A stretch of DNA of 64,000 bases from Paraburkholderia hospita (GTDB lineage Bacteria; Pseudomonadota; Gammaproteobacteria; Burkholderiales; Burkholderiaceae), in NCBI RefSeq assembly GCF_002902965.1, contig NZ_CP026107.1, forward strand, positions 62,001 to 126,000, given 5' to 3'. Position numbers and translations under genes: made by a program. Positions 16,558 to 24,761 of this stretch are shown here, piece after piece. Position 1 is the first letter of the stretch, and the number at the start of each line of letters is the position of its first letter. The notes under the pieces are model-generated. The model worked only from the letters and a program-made list of their open reading frames with translations, was not told the DNA's origin and ran no database searches.

Positions 16558-17394
16558 ATGACTCAGGCTCATGCGCGCGCGCTATCGCTGTCGGCGCTGA
16601 CTGTGCTGGAACTGACGCCGCCGCAAATGGTGCAATGCGCGGTTGATGCAGGCTACGACTTTGTCGGCCTGCGTCTGCTGCCTGCGACCGATCACGAAGT
16701 GCGGCATGAAATCGTCGGCGATACGGCGCTCAAGCGCGAGACGCTCGCGGTGTTGAAGGACACGGGCATGCGCGTGCTCGATGTCGAGATTGTCCGGCTG
16801 AAGCCCGATACCGACGTGGCGTCGTACAAGCCGATGCTCGAAACAGCCGCCGAACTCGGCGCACGCTATGTGCTCGTAGCCGGCAACGACCCCGACGAAG
16901 CACGCATGGCCGACCGGCTCGGCAAGCTGTGCGACATCGCGGCGCCGCTCGGCCTCACGCCTTCGCTCGAGCCGATGCCATGGACCGAGGTGAAGAACAT
17001 CGCGCAGGGCGCGCGCATTGTCGAAGCGAGCGGCAAGCGCAACACGGGCCTCATCATCGATCCGATTCACTTCGACCGTGCGGCAGATTCGCTCGATGCA
17101 TTGCGCGCATTGCCGCGCGAGTACTTCGGTTATGTGCAGTTCTGCGATGCGCCCGCCGAGCGTCCCACCGATCTCGATACGTTGTTATTTCAGGCGCGTT
17201 GCGAACGGATGATTCCGGGCGAGGGCGGTCTCGATCTCGGCGGCATTTTGCGCGCGTTGCCCGAGCACTTGCCGGTGAGCGTCGAAGTACCGACGCAGCA
17301 TTGGGCGAAGACGACCCGCGCTGTCGATCGCGCGCGCCGCCTGCATGAGGCGACGCGCGCGGTGATCGAGCAGGCCTACGCGACAGCGACGTGA
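16558..17394 (+). CDS. Sugar phosphate isomerase/epimerase-like TIM-barrel protein
   Basis: A 278-residue protein of the xylose-isomerase-like/AP endonuclease 2 superfamily. Candidate metal ligands are the Glu in SLEPMPW, the Asp in IIDPIHF, and later acidic and His residues in PGEGGLDLGG and VEVPTQHW. Relatives include hydroxypyruvate isomerase, inosose dehydratase and 3-dehydroshikimate dehydratase. The last fits a carbocyclic pathway next to an AroE-like enzyme, but this is inference. Two ATGs stand side by side; the second (16558) is correctly spaced from AAAGGAG. It is third in the flavoprotein operon, 44 bases after the NIPSNAP gene. Confidence 0.78.
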   Translation: MTQAHARALSLSALTVLELTPPQMVQCAVDAGYDFVGLRLLPATDHEVRHEIVGDTALKRETLAVLKDTGMRVLDVEIVRLKPDTDVASYKPMLETAAELGARYVLVAGNDPDEARMADRLGKLCDIAAPLGLTPSLEPMPWTEVKNIAQGARIVEASGKRNTGLIIDPIHFDRAADSLDALRALPREYFGYVQFCDAPAERPTDLDTLLFQARCERMIPGEGGLDLGGILRALPEHLPVSVEVPTQHWAKTTRAVDRARRLHEATRAVIEQAYATAT

Positions 17395-17448
17395 GCGCGG
17401 GCACTGATTGTTAGCCGCCCGCAGCGAAGGACATGCGAAACTGCTTGA

Positions 17449-17463
17449 ATTCCACTATGGAAT
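17449..17463. promoter_or_regulatory. Putative IclR-type operator, site 3 (autoregulatory)
   Basis: Palindrome ATTCCACTATGGAAT, 43 bases before the iclR-type start codon. It carries the same TGGAA/TTCCA half-sites as sites 1 and 2 but in the outward arrangement with a shorter spacer. It suggests that the regulator controls its own gene. Confidence 0.4.
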
Positions 17464-17505
17464 CATGTTCTCATTTGCACGATACGGTCTAAATGAGAGT
17501 GCACT

Positions 17506-18360
17506 ATGGCAGGCAATCTGGAGCGGGCGCTGGCAGTGCTCGAACTGTTGGCGAAGAATGGCGGCCGCATGCCGCTCGCGGCCATCGCCGACACGCTGAA
17601 CATTCCGCGCAGCGGCACGCACCGTCTGCTGTCGATGCTGATCGACGAAGGTTTCGTGCGGCAGGACGAAGACCACGGCGAGTACATGCTTGCGCTGAAG
17701 CTGGTATCGCTGGCGCTGATCTATCTGTCGACGAGTGGCGTGTCCGATATTTCGCAGCCGGTGCTCGACCGGCTTGCGGAAAGCTCGGGTGAGCTGGCGC
17801 GCCTGGGCGTGGTCGAGGACGACCACATTACGTTTGTCGGCAAGGCGCAGGGCGCGAAGTCGGGGTTGCGTTACGACCCGGACATGGGCAGCCAGCCTCC
17901 GCTGCATTGCACCGCGAGCGGACAGGCGTGGCTATCGACGCTGTCGGACGAACGTGCAATCGAGCTGGTGTCGAAACAGGGCGGCCTTGGCCCGAAATCG
18001 CTCAATGCGCCGCGCGCGCCGAAGACCATTCAGCAATTCCTCAAGGATTTGAACGGCGCGCGGCAACGCGGCTATGGCGTTGCGATCGAGACGTATGAGG
18101 CGGGCATGACATCGATTGCCGCACCCGTGCGCAATCCCGTCACCGACGAGGTGGTGGGCATCGTGAGTCTTGCAGGGCCGACGAGCCGGTTGCCGGAGTC
18201 GCGTCTGAAGGAGCTCGCGCCTTCGCTGTTGAGCGCTGCGGCGGACATGGGCGCGGCGACACTCAGTTCGCCGCTTTTCAAGCGCGCACCCGCAGAGGCG
18301 GCGCCAGCGGCGTCGACGTCCGAGGCGAAGAAGCGCGGACGGGTTGGGGCCAAGGTGTAG
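17506..18360 (+). CDS. IclR-family transcriptional regulator
   Basis: A 284-residue regulator. Residues about 4-65 form the winged helix (RALAVLELLAKNGGRMPLAAIADTLNIPRSGTHRLLSMLIDEGFV), followed by the IclR effector domain with GLRYDPDMGSQPPLHCTASGQAWLS and GVAIETYEAGMTSIAAPVRNPVTDEVVGIVSLAGP. The last 30 residues are Ala/Lys-rich and probably disordered. It closes the catabolic island and is the only regulator in it. Palindromes of IclR type occur in its own promoter and in both divergent promoters of the island. Most IclR proteins respond to an aromatic or small carboxylic effector. Confidence 0.9.
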   Translation: MAGNLERALAVLELLAKNGGRMPLAAIADTLNIPRSGTHRLLSMLIDEGFVRQDEDHGEYMLALKLVSLALIYLSTSGVSDISQPVLDRLAESSGELARLGVVEDDHITFVGKAQGAKSGLRYDPDMGSQPPLHCTASGQAWLSTLSDERAIELVSKQGGLGPKSLNAPRAPKTIQQFLKDLNGARQRGYGVAIETYEAGMTSIAAPVRNPVTDEVVGIVSLAGPTSRLPESRLKELAPSLLSAAADMGAATLSSPLFKRAPAEAAPAASTSEAKKRGRVGAKV

Positions 18361-18772
18361 GCGGCTGGGGCACACGCGACAGCACGCCGATCCGTTCCCG
18401 ATACATCGGCTATCCGGGCGCGAAAAAACGGTTCTCAGCGATCCCATCGGCATCGCCATAGCGAACCGGCGTGCAAAGCATCTGATGTTTGACCGGCGAT
18501 TACGCAGACGAATGACTGCCGTGTACGTTCGCGGACCAAATCTCGAACCCTGTCTACACTTACGGTCAGCGAGCCCGTCTCCCGACAGATGGAGTGTCAT
18601 TCGGGAGAGGGCGCCTGGCGCCGAAACTCATCGCGCCCATGCACGCCGCCGGCCGGTGCTTTTGAAACCGCCATACCTGCCGGGTGTCACCACTGCCACG
18701 TCGGTCATGACGCAAGTGGTCTGAATCGACGTCTTCGTGAAACTGTCCGCTCACGTCAGGAAGGAAACGATC
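18361..18772. other. Intergenic region with GC-rich inverted repeats upstream of malic enzyme
   Basis: A 412-base gap without a credible gene. TCTCCCGA (18578-18585) pairs with TCGGGAGA (18601-18608), and two GGCGCC blocks follow at 18610-18615 and 18617-18622, so the malic-enzyme leader could be structured RNA. It does not match a riboswitch consensus I know. AAGGAA at 18761-18766 is the ribosome-binding site of the gene that follows. Confidence 0.35.
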
Positions 18773-20398
18773 ATGTCCACACAGGCCTACGGCTATGACG
18801 TTCTGCACAATCCACGACTCAATCACGGCTCCGCTTTCTCGCAGGAAGAGCGTCAGAAGTACCGCCTCGAAGGATTACTGCCTCCCGGTGTGAATACGCT
18901 GGAACTGCAGATCGCACGCACGCATGCCGAACTGGCGCAACTCGACAACGATCTGCAGCGCTACCTGTTCCTGTCCGATTTGCAGGCGCGCAACGAGACA
19001 CTCTTCTACGCGCTCCTGATGTCCGATCCGGCGACCTACATGCCGATCGTCTACACACCGACCGTCGGCGAGGCCTGCCAGAAGTTCGATCACGTGTTCA
19101 GGGCCACGCGCGGTCTTTATCTCCCCATCAACGCGCGCGGCCGCGTGAAAGAACTGCTGCACAACTGGCCCGAACAGGACGTACGGTTCATCGTGGTGAC
19201 GGATGGGGAACGCATTCTCGGGCTGGGCGATCTGGGTGTCGGCGGCATGGGTATTCCGATCGGCAAGCTCGCGCTGTACACCGCCTGCGCAGGCGTGCCG
19301 CCGATGCATTGTCTGCCCGTCACGCTGGACGTCGGCACGAACAATGTCGCTTTGCTCGAAGATCCCCTCTATCTCGGCTTGAAACACGAGCGCGTGCGCG
19401 GCGACGACTATCATGCATTCGTCGATGAGTTCGTAGACGCGGTGCAGGACGTTTATCCGAAGTGCTGCATCCAGTGGGAAGACTTCGCCAACTTCAACGC
19501 AGTGCCCTTGCTCGCGCGCTTTCGCGACAAGGTGTGCACCTATAACGACGATATCCAGGGCACGGCCGCCGTCGCGCTGGCAGGCATCTATGCCGCGCTG
19601 CGTATCTCGAAGCAGAAGCTGACCGACCAGCGTTTTCTGTTTCTCGGCGGAGGATCGGCGGCGACGGGTATCGCCGAATTGATCAGCGAGGCGATGGTGC
19701 TGGAGGGCCTCGACATCGACTCGGCTCGCAGGCGTAACAACCTGTTCGACGTCAACGGGCTGATGGTGCAGTCGCGCACCGACCTCGCCGATTTCCAGAA
19801 AGTCTTCGCAATCGATCACGCGCCCATCGACGCTTTCGTCGATGCCGTCCGGGCGCTTAAACCTACGGGCATCATCGGCGTCAGCACCGTGCCCAAGCTC
19901 TTCAGCCAGCCGGTGATCGAAGCGATGAGCGAACTTAACGAACGGCCGATCATCTTTCCGTACTCCAATCCGACCTCGCGCTCCGAATGCACCGCCGAGG
20001 AAGCGTACCGATGGTCGAAAGGCCAGGCCATCTTCGCGAGCGGGAGCCCGTTTGGGCCCGTTCAGATCGAAGGTCGTCATTTCGTACCGGGGCAGGGCAA
20101 CAACGTCTATATTTTCCCCGCGATGGGCATGGCGGTTTTCGCCACGGAGGCCACTCGCGTGACGGAAGAAATGTTCATCGTCGCGGCCAAAGCGGTGGCC
20201 GAGCAGGTCAGCGACGAAAGCCTCGAAAAAGGCCTGATCTATCCGCCGCAAAGCCGTATCTTCGAGGCATCGACGCATGTCGCAGCCGCGGTCGCGAAGT
20301 ACATCTTCGATCATGGTCTCGCGCGTGTCGAAAGGCCCGATGATCTCGTCGGACACATCAGGTCGGTGGCGTACTCGCCGGAGTATCGAGCGATCTAA
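18773..20398 (+). CDS. maeA: NAD-dependent malic enzyme
   Basis: A 541-residue cytosolic enzyme that oxidatively decarboxylates malate to pyruvate. YTPTVGEACQKFDHVFR contains the catalytic Tyr, DLGVGGMGIPIGKLALYTACAGV the catalytic Lys region, EDFANFNA the metal-binding acidic pair, and CTYNDDIQGTAAVALAG the second metal site. The NAD domain has FLGGGSAATGIAELI. Length and motifs match the large SfcA/MaeA class rather than the MaeB class fused to a phosphotransacetylase domain. AAGGAA six bases upstream favours 18773 over an in-frame ATG twelve codons earlier. It appears monocistronic. A weak hairpin (20414-20441) follows the gene. Confidence 0.93.
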   Translation: MSTQAYGYDVLHNPRLNHGSAFSQEERQKYRLEGLLPPGVNTLELQIARTHAELAQLDNDLQRYLFLSDLQARNETLFYALLMSDPATYMPIVYTPTVGEACQKFDHVFRATRGLYLPINARGRVKELLHNWPEQDVRFIVVTDGERILGLGDLGVGGMGIPIGKLALYTACAGVPPMHCLPVTLDVGTNNVALLEDPLYLGLKHERVRGDDYHAFVDEFVDAVQDVYPKCCIQWEDFANFNAVPLLARFRDKVCTYNDDIQGTAAVALAGIYAALRISKQKLTDQRFLFLGGGSAATGIAELISEAMVLEGLDIDSARRRNNLFDVNGLMVQSRTDLADFQKVFAIDHAPIDAFVDAVRALKPTGIIGVSTVPKLFSQPVIEAMSELNERPIIFPYSNPTSRSECTAEEAYRWSKGQAIFASGSPFGPVQIEGRHFVPGQGNNVYIFPAMGMAVFATEATRVTEEMFIVAAKAVAEQVSDESLEKGLIYPPQSRIFEASTHVAAAVAKYIFDHGLARVERPDDLVGHIRSVAYSPEYRAI

Positions 20399-20413
20399 CG
20401 TGGCTTGAATGCG

Positions 20414-20441
20414 GCGTCCGGCAGGGTTCTACGGCGGACGC
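20414..20441. terminator. Possible terminator hairpin after malic enzyme
   Basis: GCGTCCG (20414-20420) pairs with CGGACGC (20435-20441) across a 14-base loop, 16 bases after the stop codon. There is no T tract, so it is only a weak candidate. Confidence 0.3.
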
Positions 20442-20607
20442 TGTTAATCCAGCGGGTGGAAGGGGCAGCCTGTTGGCCGTCTAGACATGGCTGTTGCCAA
20501 AATCTGTTCGAATACCTTTTGACATGAATCCCGATTGGTATCGCCGTGATGAGGGGTGTATTCTTGTTTGAGGCTATGCGCCGCCCTTCATTACGCCCCC
20601 CAACGTT

Positions 20608-21249
20608 ATGGCTACCGATCCGATGTCCGGCACCCGGCAAGGGATTCTGGACCAGCTCCTCGAACACAAGAACGGTATGACGGTCGATGAAATCATCGCG
20701 GCAGTCGGCATCAGCAGGACCGCGGTCAATCAGCATTTGATTGCGCTGGAACGCCGCAATTTCATTCAGAAGGGTTCGCCGCGAAAAACCGGGGGACGAC
20801 CGGTTCAGACCTACATCCTGACTCAGGAGGGGACGAACCAGTTCCCTAAACAGTATTCATGGTTTTCGGCCCTGCTGGTGTCCACGCTTCGCAGCGAGCT
20901 GGGTCCCGAGCGACTCGATCGCTATATGTTCGATCTGGGCATGAAGACCTCGGCAAGCCTGATCCCGCGATTGGTGGGGAAGACGCGTTCCGAGCGGATC
21001 ACGGAGACAGTCGCGATCATGAACGAAGCGGGCTTTCGCGCCGCGGAAATCGATCCGGAAGGCGGGTCGAAGCTGCCGCGGGTGGAATGCACGAATTGCG
21101 TGTATCACGACCTCACGAAGGATTACCCTGAAGTTTGCCGCTTCGATATCGGTTTCTTGTCGGGTCTGATGGGTACGGAGGTCGAGCACCAGACCTGCAT
21201 GCAACGCGGCAGCGATACCTGCCGGTTTCGCTTCAAGCCGTTTGCCTAG
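20608..21249 (+). CDS. SufR-like winged-helix regulator with C-terminal cysteines
   Basis: A 213-residue regulator. The N terminus is a DeoR/ArsR-type winged helix (MTVDEIIAAVGISRTAVNQHLIALERRNFI, about 24-53, with the wing RKTGGRPVQTYILT). The C-terminal domain has five cysteines: C161, C164, C177, C197 and C205. C164-x12-C177 followed by later Cys resembles SufR, which holds an Fe-S cluster and represses by redox state. The protein may therefore sense iron, oxygen or redox conditions. It lies 286 bases upstream of two acyl-CoA dehydrogenase genes on the same strand. It is not in a suf operon, so it is a SufR relative with a different target (inference). Confidence 0.75.
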   Translation: MATDPMSGTRQGILDQLLEHKNGMTVDEIIAAVGISRTAVNQHLIALERRNFIQKGSPRKTGGRPVQTYILTQEGTNQFPKQYSWFSALLVSTLRSELGPERLDRYMFDLGMKTSASLIPRLVGKTRSERITETVAIMNEAGFRAAEIDPEGGSKLPRVECTNCVYHDLTKDYPEVCRFDIGFLSGLMGTEVEHQTCMQRGSDTCRFRFKPFA

Positions 21250-21428
21250 CATCTCTTCCGGTCGCAACCGGTCGTCACGTCTTTGCCGTTGATCTCCACG
21301 CCTGCCTGATGGCTTGGGCTCGCACCAAATCATGCGCTCGCATGCCTGCTTTTCGCGCCGCAGACGCCCCGCCAGATGAGGTACGCGCGGACCGAAAACA
21401 AATTTGTAACAGTCCAGGCTTTCGACAC

Positions 21429-21452
21429 TTTTGACAATTGATGACGTCAAAA
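21429..21452. promoter_or_regulatory. Inverted repeat upstream of the acyl-CoA dehydrogenase pair
   Basis: TTTTGAC (21429-21435) and GTCAAAA (21446-21452) form a perfect 7-base dyad with a 10-base spacer, about 85 bases before the dehydrogenase ATG. A single TTTTGAC half-site also lies at 20517-20523, ahead of the SufR-like regulator gene. It is a reasonable operator candidate for that regulator. Confidence 0.45.
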
Positions 21453-21535
21453 GCCCTGCCTATGCTGATGTCACCGACCCACTCCGAGTCGCGCAGCAAC
21501 CCATTGTTGCCTGCGGTTCTTCAAGGAGGCGCCAG

Positions 21536-22831
21536 ATGACAATTGATTTCACGATGTCGGCCCATCAGAAAGCGGTGCAGATGAAGGCACGCAAATTTTC
21601 TGAATCTGTTCTAGCGTCAATGATTCCCGACGCCGACCGGGAACTCGATCTGATCAGCGCATTTGTCAGGCGCAAGCCTGCGTACATCGAAGCGTATCGT
21701 CAGGGTATTGCCACTGCGATGCTGCCTTCGGCATACGGCGGCGCGGGCCTGTCCTGTCTGGACTTCACGATCGCTACCGAGGAGATCTCCGCAATCGATC
21801 CGGGCTTTGCCTGCACGGTGCTGTGTAACGGACTCGGATTGATGCCGATCGTCTGGTATGGAGACGAAGCGCAAAAGCGTCGATTTGTAGGCGCCGCCAC
21901 CTCGGATTCCGACGAGCAATATCTCGCCGCGTGGACGGCGGCCGAACCGCCTGCCGCGACGCGTGCTGCAACAAGCTTCGACAACCCACTGACGGCCGCC
22001 GGCATCGGACTGACGGCGACGCTTCGCGGCGATCACTATGTCCTGAATGGCCGGAAAAAATGGTCATCGGCTGCGGGATGGGATGGCCGGGGGTCGAACT
22101 CACAGATCGTCATCGCACGCACGGGCGGGGAGATTGGCTGCATGAGAGGGCTTTCGGCAATCGTCGTGGAGCGCGGCACGGCCGGCGTGAGCTGCGGTTT
22201 CCCGGCGCACAAGGCTTATCGAACCTCAACGGACGCGCTCATTGAATTCGACAACGCAGCCGTACCCGCCGAAAACCTGCTTCGCGGGACTGAAAGCAGG
22301 GGCGATCTGGTCGTCAACCGGAATTTCGCGTGGTTCGGTCCTGTGGCGGCGATTGCGGCTGCTGGCGTTGCACGCTCAGCCTATGAAGTGGCGCTGCGAT
22401 TTTCGAAGCGATATTCGGGCCGCGCACTTCCACCCATCAGGCAATTCGAGCATGTGGGCTATGTGCTGGGTGAGGTCGCAGCGAAGATTGAATCTGCCCG
22501 CTATTTCGCGTGGCGTGCCGCGGACTATCTGGACAAGCACGATCATCACGCGGAAATTTTCGGTGCGATGTGCAAGATCAATGTTACGGAAACGATGTTC
22601 GATTGCGTATTCAAATGCATGCAGATCGTCGGCGTGCATAACGTCGACAACCGATACAGCTTCAATAGAAATCTGCACGATGCCGCGTTATTGCCGATCT
22701 TCGATGGCGGCAACATGGCCATGCAGCGGAGCCGGGTGAAAGGTGTCCTCGCGGATGAAAGCTTCAACCCACGCGCGGCCATGGACGACGAGTCCATCTA
22801 TTTTCAGAAGCCCATGGCAGCAACCGGCTAG
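21536..22831 (+). CDS. Acyl-CoA dehydrogenase family protein (first of pair)
   Basis: A 431-residue flavoprotein with the three-part acyl-CoA dehydrogenase fold. AWTAAEPP is the flavin/substrate strand motif region, YVLNGRKKWSSAAGWDG the middle beta domain, and FAWFGPVAAIAAAGVARSAYEVAL the start of the C-terminal helical domain. Where most family members have the catalytic Glu in YEG, this one has IFDGGN with Asp390. AAGGAGG 6 bases before the ATG at 21536 fixes the start; an upstream in-frame extension is not coding. It is a paralogue of the next gene, 133 bases away. The substrate is unknown; an acyl-CoA or a non-CoA substrate is possible. Confidence 0.82.
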   Translation: MTIDFTMSAHQKAVQMKARKFSESVLASMIPDADRELDLISAFVRRKPAYIEAYRQGIATAMLPSAYGGAGLSCLDFTIATEEISAIDPGFACTVLCNGLGLMPIVWYGDEAQKRRFVGAATSDSDEQYLAAWTAAEPPAATRAATSFDNPLTAAGIGLTATLRGDHYVLNGRKKWSSAAGWDGRGSNSQIVIARTGGEIGCMRGLSAIVVERGTAGVSCGFPAHKAYRTSTDALIEFDNAAVPAENLLRGTESRGDLVVNRNFAWFGPVAAIAAAGVARSAYEVALRFSKRYSGRALPPIRQFEHVGYVLGEVAAKIESARYFAWRAADYLDKHDHHAEIFGAMCKINVTETMFDCVFKCMQIVGVHNVDNRYSFNRNLHDAALLPIFDGGNMAMQRSRVKGVLADESFNPRAAMDDESIYFQKPMAATG

Positions 22832-22964
22832 GTCGCACTTGCAGTTGTTGCGCACACACGGAAATGATGCAGTTTGCTGTCTACCAACCCAGCGCACTAT
22901 GCTTCGATGAAATGTGGCGGCGCGACGCGCCGATTGGCAACCTGAAAAATTTCGAGTTCCTGCC

Positions 22965-24305
22965 ATGTCGATCGATTTCACCTTGACTGCCGCGCAACAA
23001 AAGTTGCAGCGAAACGCCCGCGAATTCTCGTTGGAAATTCTCCAGCCTTTGGTCAAGAAAGCGGACGAAGAGCGGGACACGCAAAAAGCCTTCGTATTGA
23101 TGAAGGGCGCTTACCTCGAGTGTTACAAGCTTGGCTTTGCTACCGGTTTCCTGCCCCGCGAATATGGAGGCGGAGGCATCAGCAATCTGGATCTGCAGAT
23201 CGTCGCCGAGGAGATAACGGCAGTCGATCCCGGCTTCGCAACCGTGCTGCTCGTGAACGGTCTCGCCCTCATGCCGCTTGTCTGGTTCGGCTCGGAAGCT
23301 CAAAAGAAAAAGTGGCTCGTACAGGCAACGAGCGATCCGCGCGGCGAGTACATCGCCGGATGGACCGTGAGCGAGCCGGTCGATGAGACCGGGGGGACGG
23401 CGAACTTCGATCATCCCGGCGCGCGTCCGGCAGGTATCGGACTTGTCGCGACGCATGACAAGGCGCGGGGAGAGTATGTGCTGAACGGCAAGAAGTATTG
23501 GCCGTGCAACGCAGGAGGATGGGACTTGATGGGCGCGGACGTGAACGTGTGCATCGTCCGCACCGACCCTGAAAAGGGCGGGCAAAAAGGACTGAGCGCG
23601 ATCATCGTTCCTAGAGGAACGGCGGGTGTCAGTTATGGTGAACCGATCTCCAAGCTAGGTCATCGCTTGTGTCAAAACAATGCAATCACCTTCACTGACT
23701 GCCGCGTTCCCGAAGAAAACATCTTCGCCGTTGGCGATGGGGATCTCGTCATCAGCAAGGCATTCACATGGTCGGGACCGGTTGCCGCCATCGCGGCCGT
23801 CGGCGTCGCACGATCGGCCTATGAGTTCGCGTTGCAATGGTCGAAGACGCGCAGCGCCGGTGGCGGCATGCCGATGATCCACCACCAGGCGGTCGGCTAC
23901 ATGCTTGCGGATATCGCGATGAAAATCGAAGCGTGTCGCGCGTTCTCGTGGAAATCCGCGCACTACATGGATCTGTTCGATTCCGACGGACATGCCGTCG
24001 GCGCGATGGCGAAGGTCTTTTGCGGAGAGACACTGTTCACCACGGTCTTTCGGGCGCTTCAGGTGATGGGTGTCAACGCGCTCGACAAGCAGCATCCGAT
24101 GGAAAAATTCCTGCGCGAAGCCGCTGTCTTTCCCTTGTATGACGCGGGGAATATCGGCATGCAGATGCGCAAGATCTGGGGCGTCATGCTCGATGAGAAG
24201 TTTGATCCGCGGGCGATCGCGGATTCGCGCCGCATGGAGTTTCAGAAATCGATGGAAAGCGCGGGCGCTCTGGTGCAACCGCAGCGCGACGTGAAGGCCC
24301 GATAG
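22965..24305 (+). CDS. Acyl-CoA dehydrogenase family protein (second of pair)
   Basis: A 446-residue paralogue of the preceding gene. Shared blocks include IDFT at the start, YGGxGxSxLD, EEI(S/T)A(I/V)DPGFA, GLxLMPxVW(Y/F)GxEAQK, YVLNGxKxW and WxGPVAAIAAxGVARSAYE. Again the usual catalytic Glu position reads LYDAGN, with Asp393. The start at MSIDFTL is chosen because it aligns with the paralogue; the ribosome-binding site is weak. Both proteins are longer than typical medium-chain dehydrogenases (about 380). They may form a heteromeric enzyme, as in some steroid side-chain FadE pairs; this is inference. Confidence 0.82.
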   Translation: MSIDFTLTAAQQKLQRNAREFSLEILQPLVKKADEERDTQKAFVLMKGAYLECYKLGFATGFLPREYGGGGISNLDLQIVAEEITAVDPGFATVLLVNGLALMPLVWFGSEAQKKKWLVQATSDPRGEYIAGWTVSEPVDETGGTANFDHPGARPAGIGLVATHDKARGEYVLNGKKYWPCNAGGWDLMGADVNVCIVRTDPEKGGQKGLSAIIVPRGTAGVSYGEPISKLGHRLCQNNAITFTDCRVPEENIFAVGDGDLVISKAFTWSGPVAAIAAVGVARSAYEFALQWSKTRSAGGGMPMIHHQAVGYMLADIAMKIEACRAFSWKSAHYMDLFDSDGHAVGAMAKVFCGETLFTTVFRALQVMGVNALDKQHPMEKFLREAAVFPLYDAGNIGMQMRKIWGVMLDEKFDPRAIADSRRMEFQKSMESAGALVQPQRDVKAR

Positions 24306-24761
24306 GATTCGTGCCCAATCGGGGCATTCCCGGTATCGAAATGATATAGATACGGATTCACGAGTTAGCTCCCGCGGCGGCTTGATATACGTGAAAGCGT
24401 TTTATCTGGCCGCGCTATTCTACGGTGATTTGCCGCTCTCTTAAGGCGCGTTGAAATATCGAATTGAAATGTTTAAATCGCCGGGCGCTTGTTGTGTGGT
24501 GAATCGTTAAATACGTAAAATGAAAGCGAATGACAATTGAAAGAATATTCTGATTCACGCGTGTTAAATCACGATTCGGCATAATTCCCCGTGCCGAGAC
24601 CGGGTCAGGTCACGCAGATGCGAAGAGGAGCGGTAATTCACGGTGACAAAGACCGGCTCAAGTTCCCGGTCGATGAGCCGTAATTCGTATCAGGGCCTCA
24701 CGGTCTTCGCGAGAGCCTTGGCTAATTCCTTTCTGCACGCTTAACGTGACTGCCTGGCAAT
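24306..24761. other. 456-base AT-rich intergenic region before the chemoreceptor
   Basis: No gene is seen. The region is markedly more AT-rich than its neighbours and ends with the sigma-28-type promoter at 24658-24684. The left half has no recognised element. Confidence 0.5.
24658..24684 (+). promoter_or_regulatory. Sigma-28 (FliA) type promoter
   Basis: TCAAGTT (24658-24664), a 12-base spacer, and GCCGTAAT (24677-24684) closely match the flagellar sigma-28 pattern TAAAGTT-N11/12-GCCGATAA. It lies 77 bases before the chemoreceptor start codon, exactly where such a promoter is expected, and would tie the receptor gene to the flagellar regulon. Confidence 0.65.

Noticed and set aside
18590..18680. 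Second glycine-type riboswitch before malic enzyme (CGGGAGAG ... GCGCCGAAACTC)
   Set aside because: Only the first block resembles the consensus; the core and the CTCTCAGG closing block are absent.
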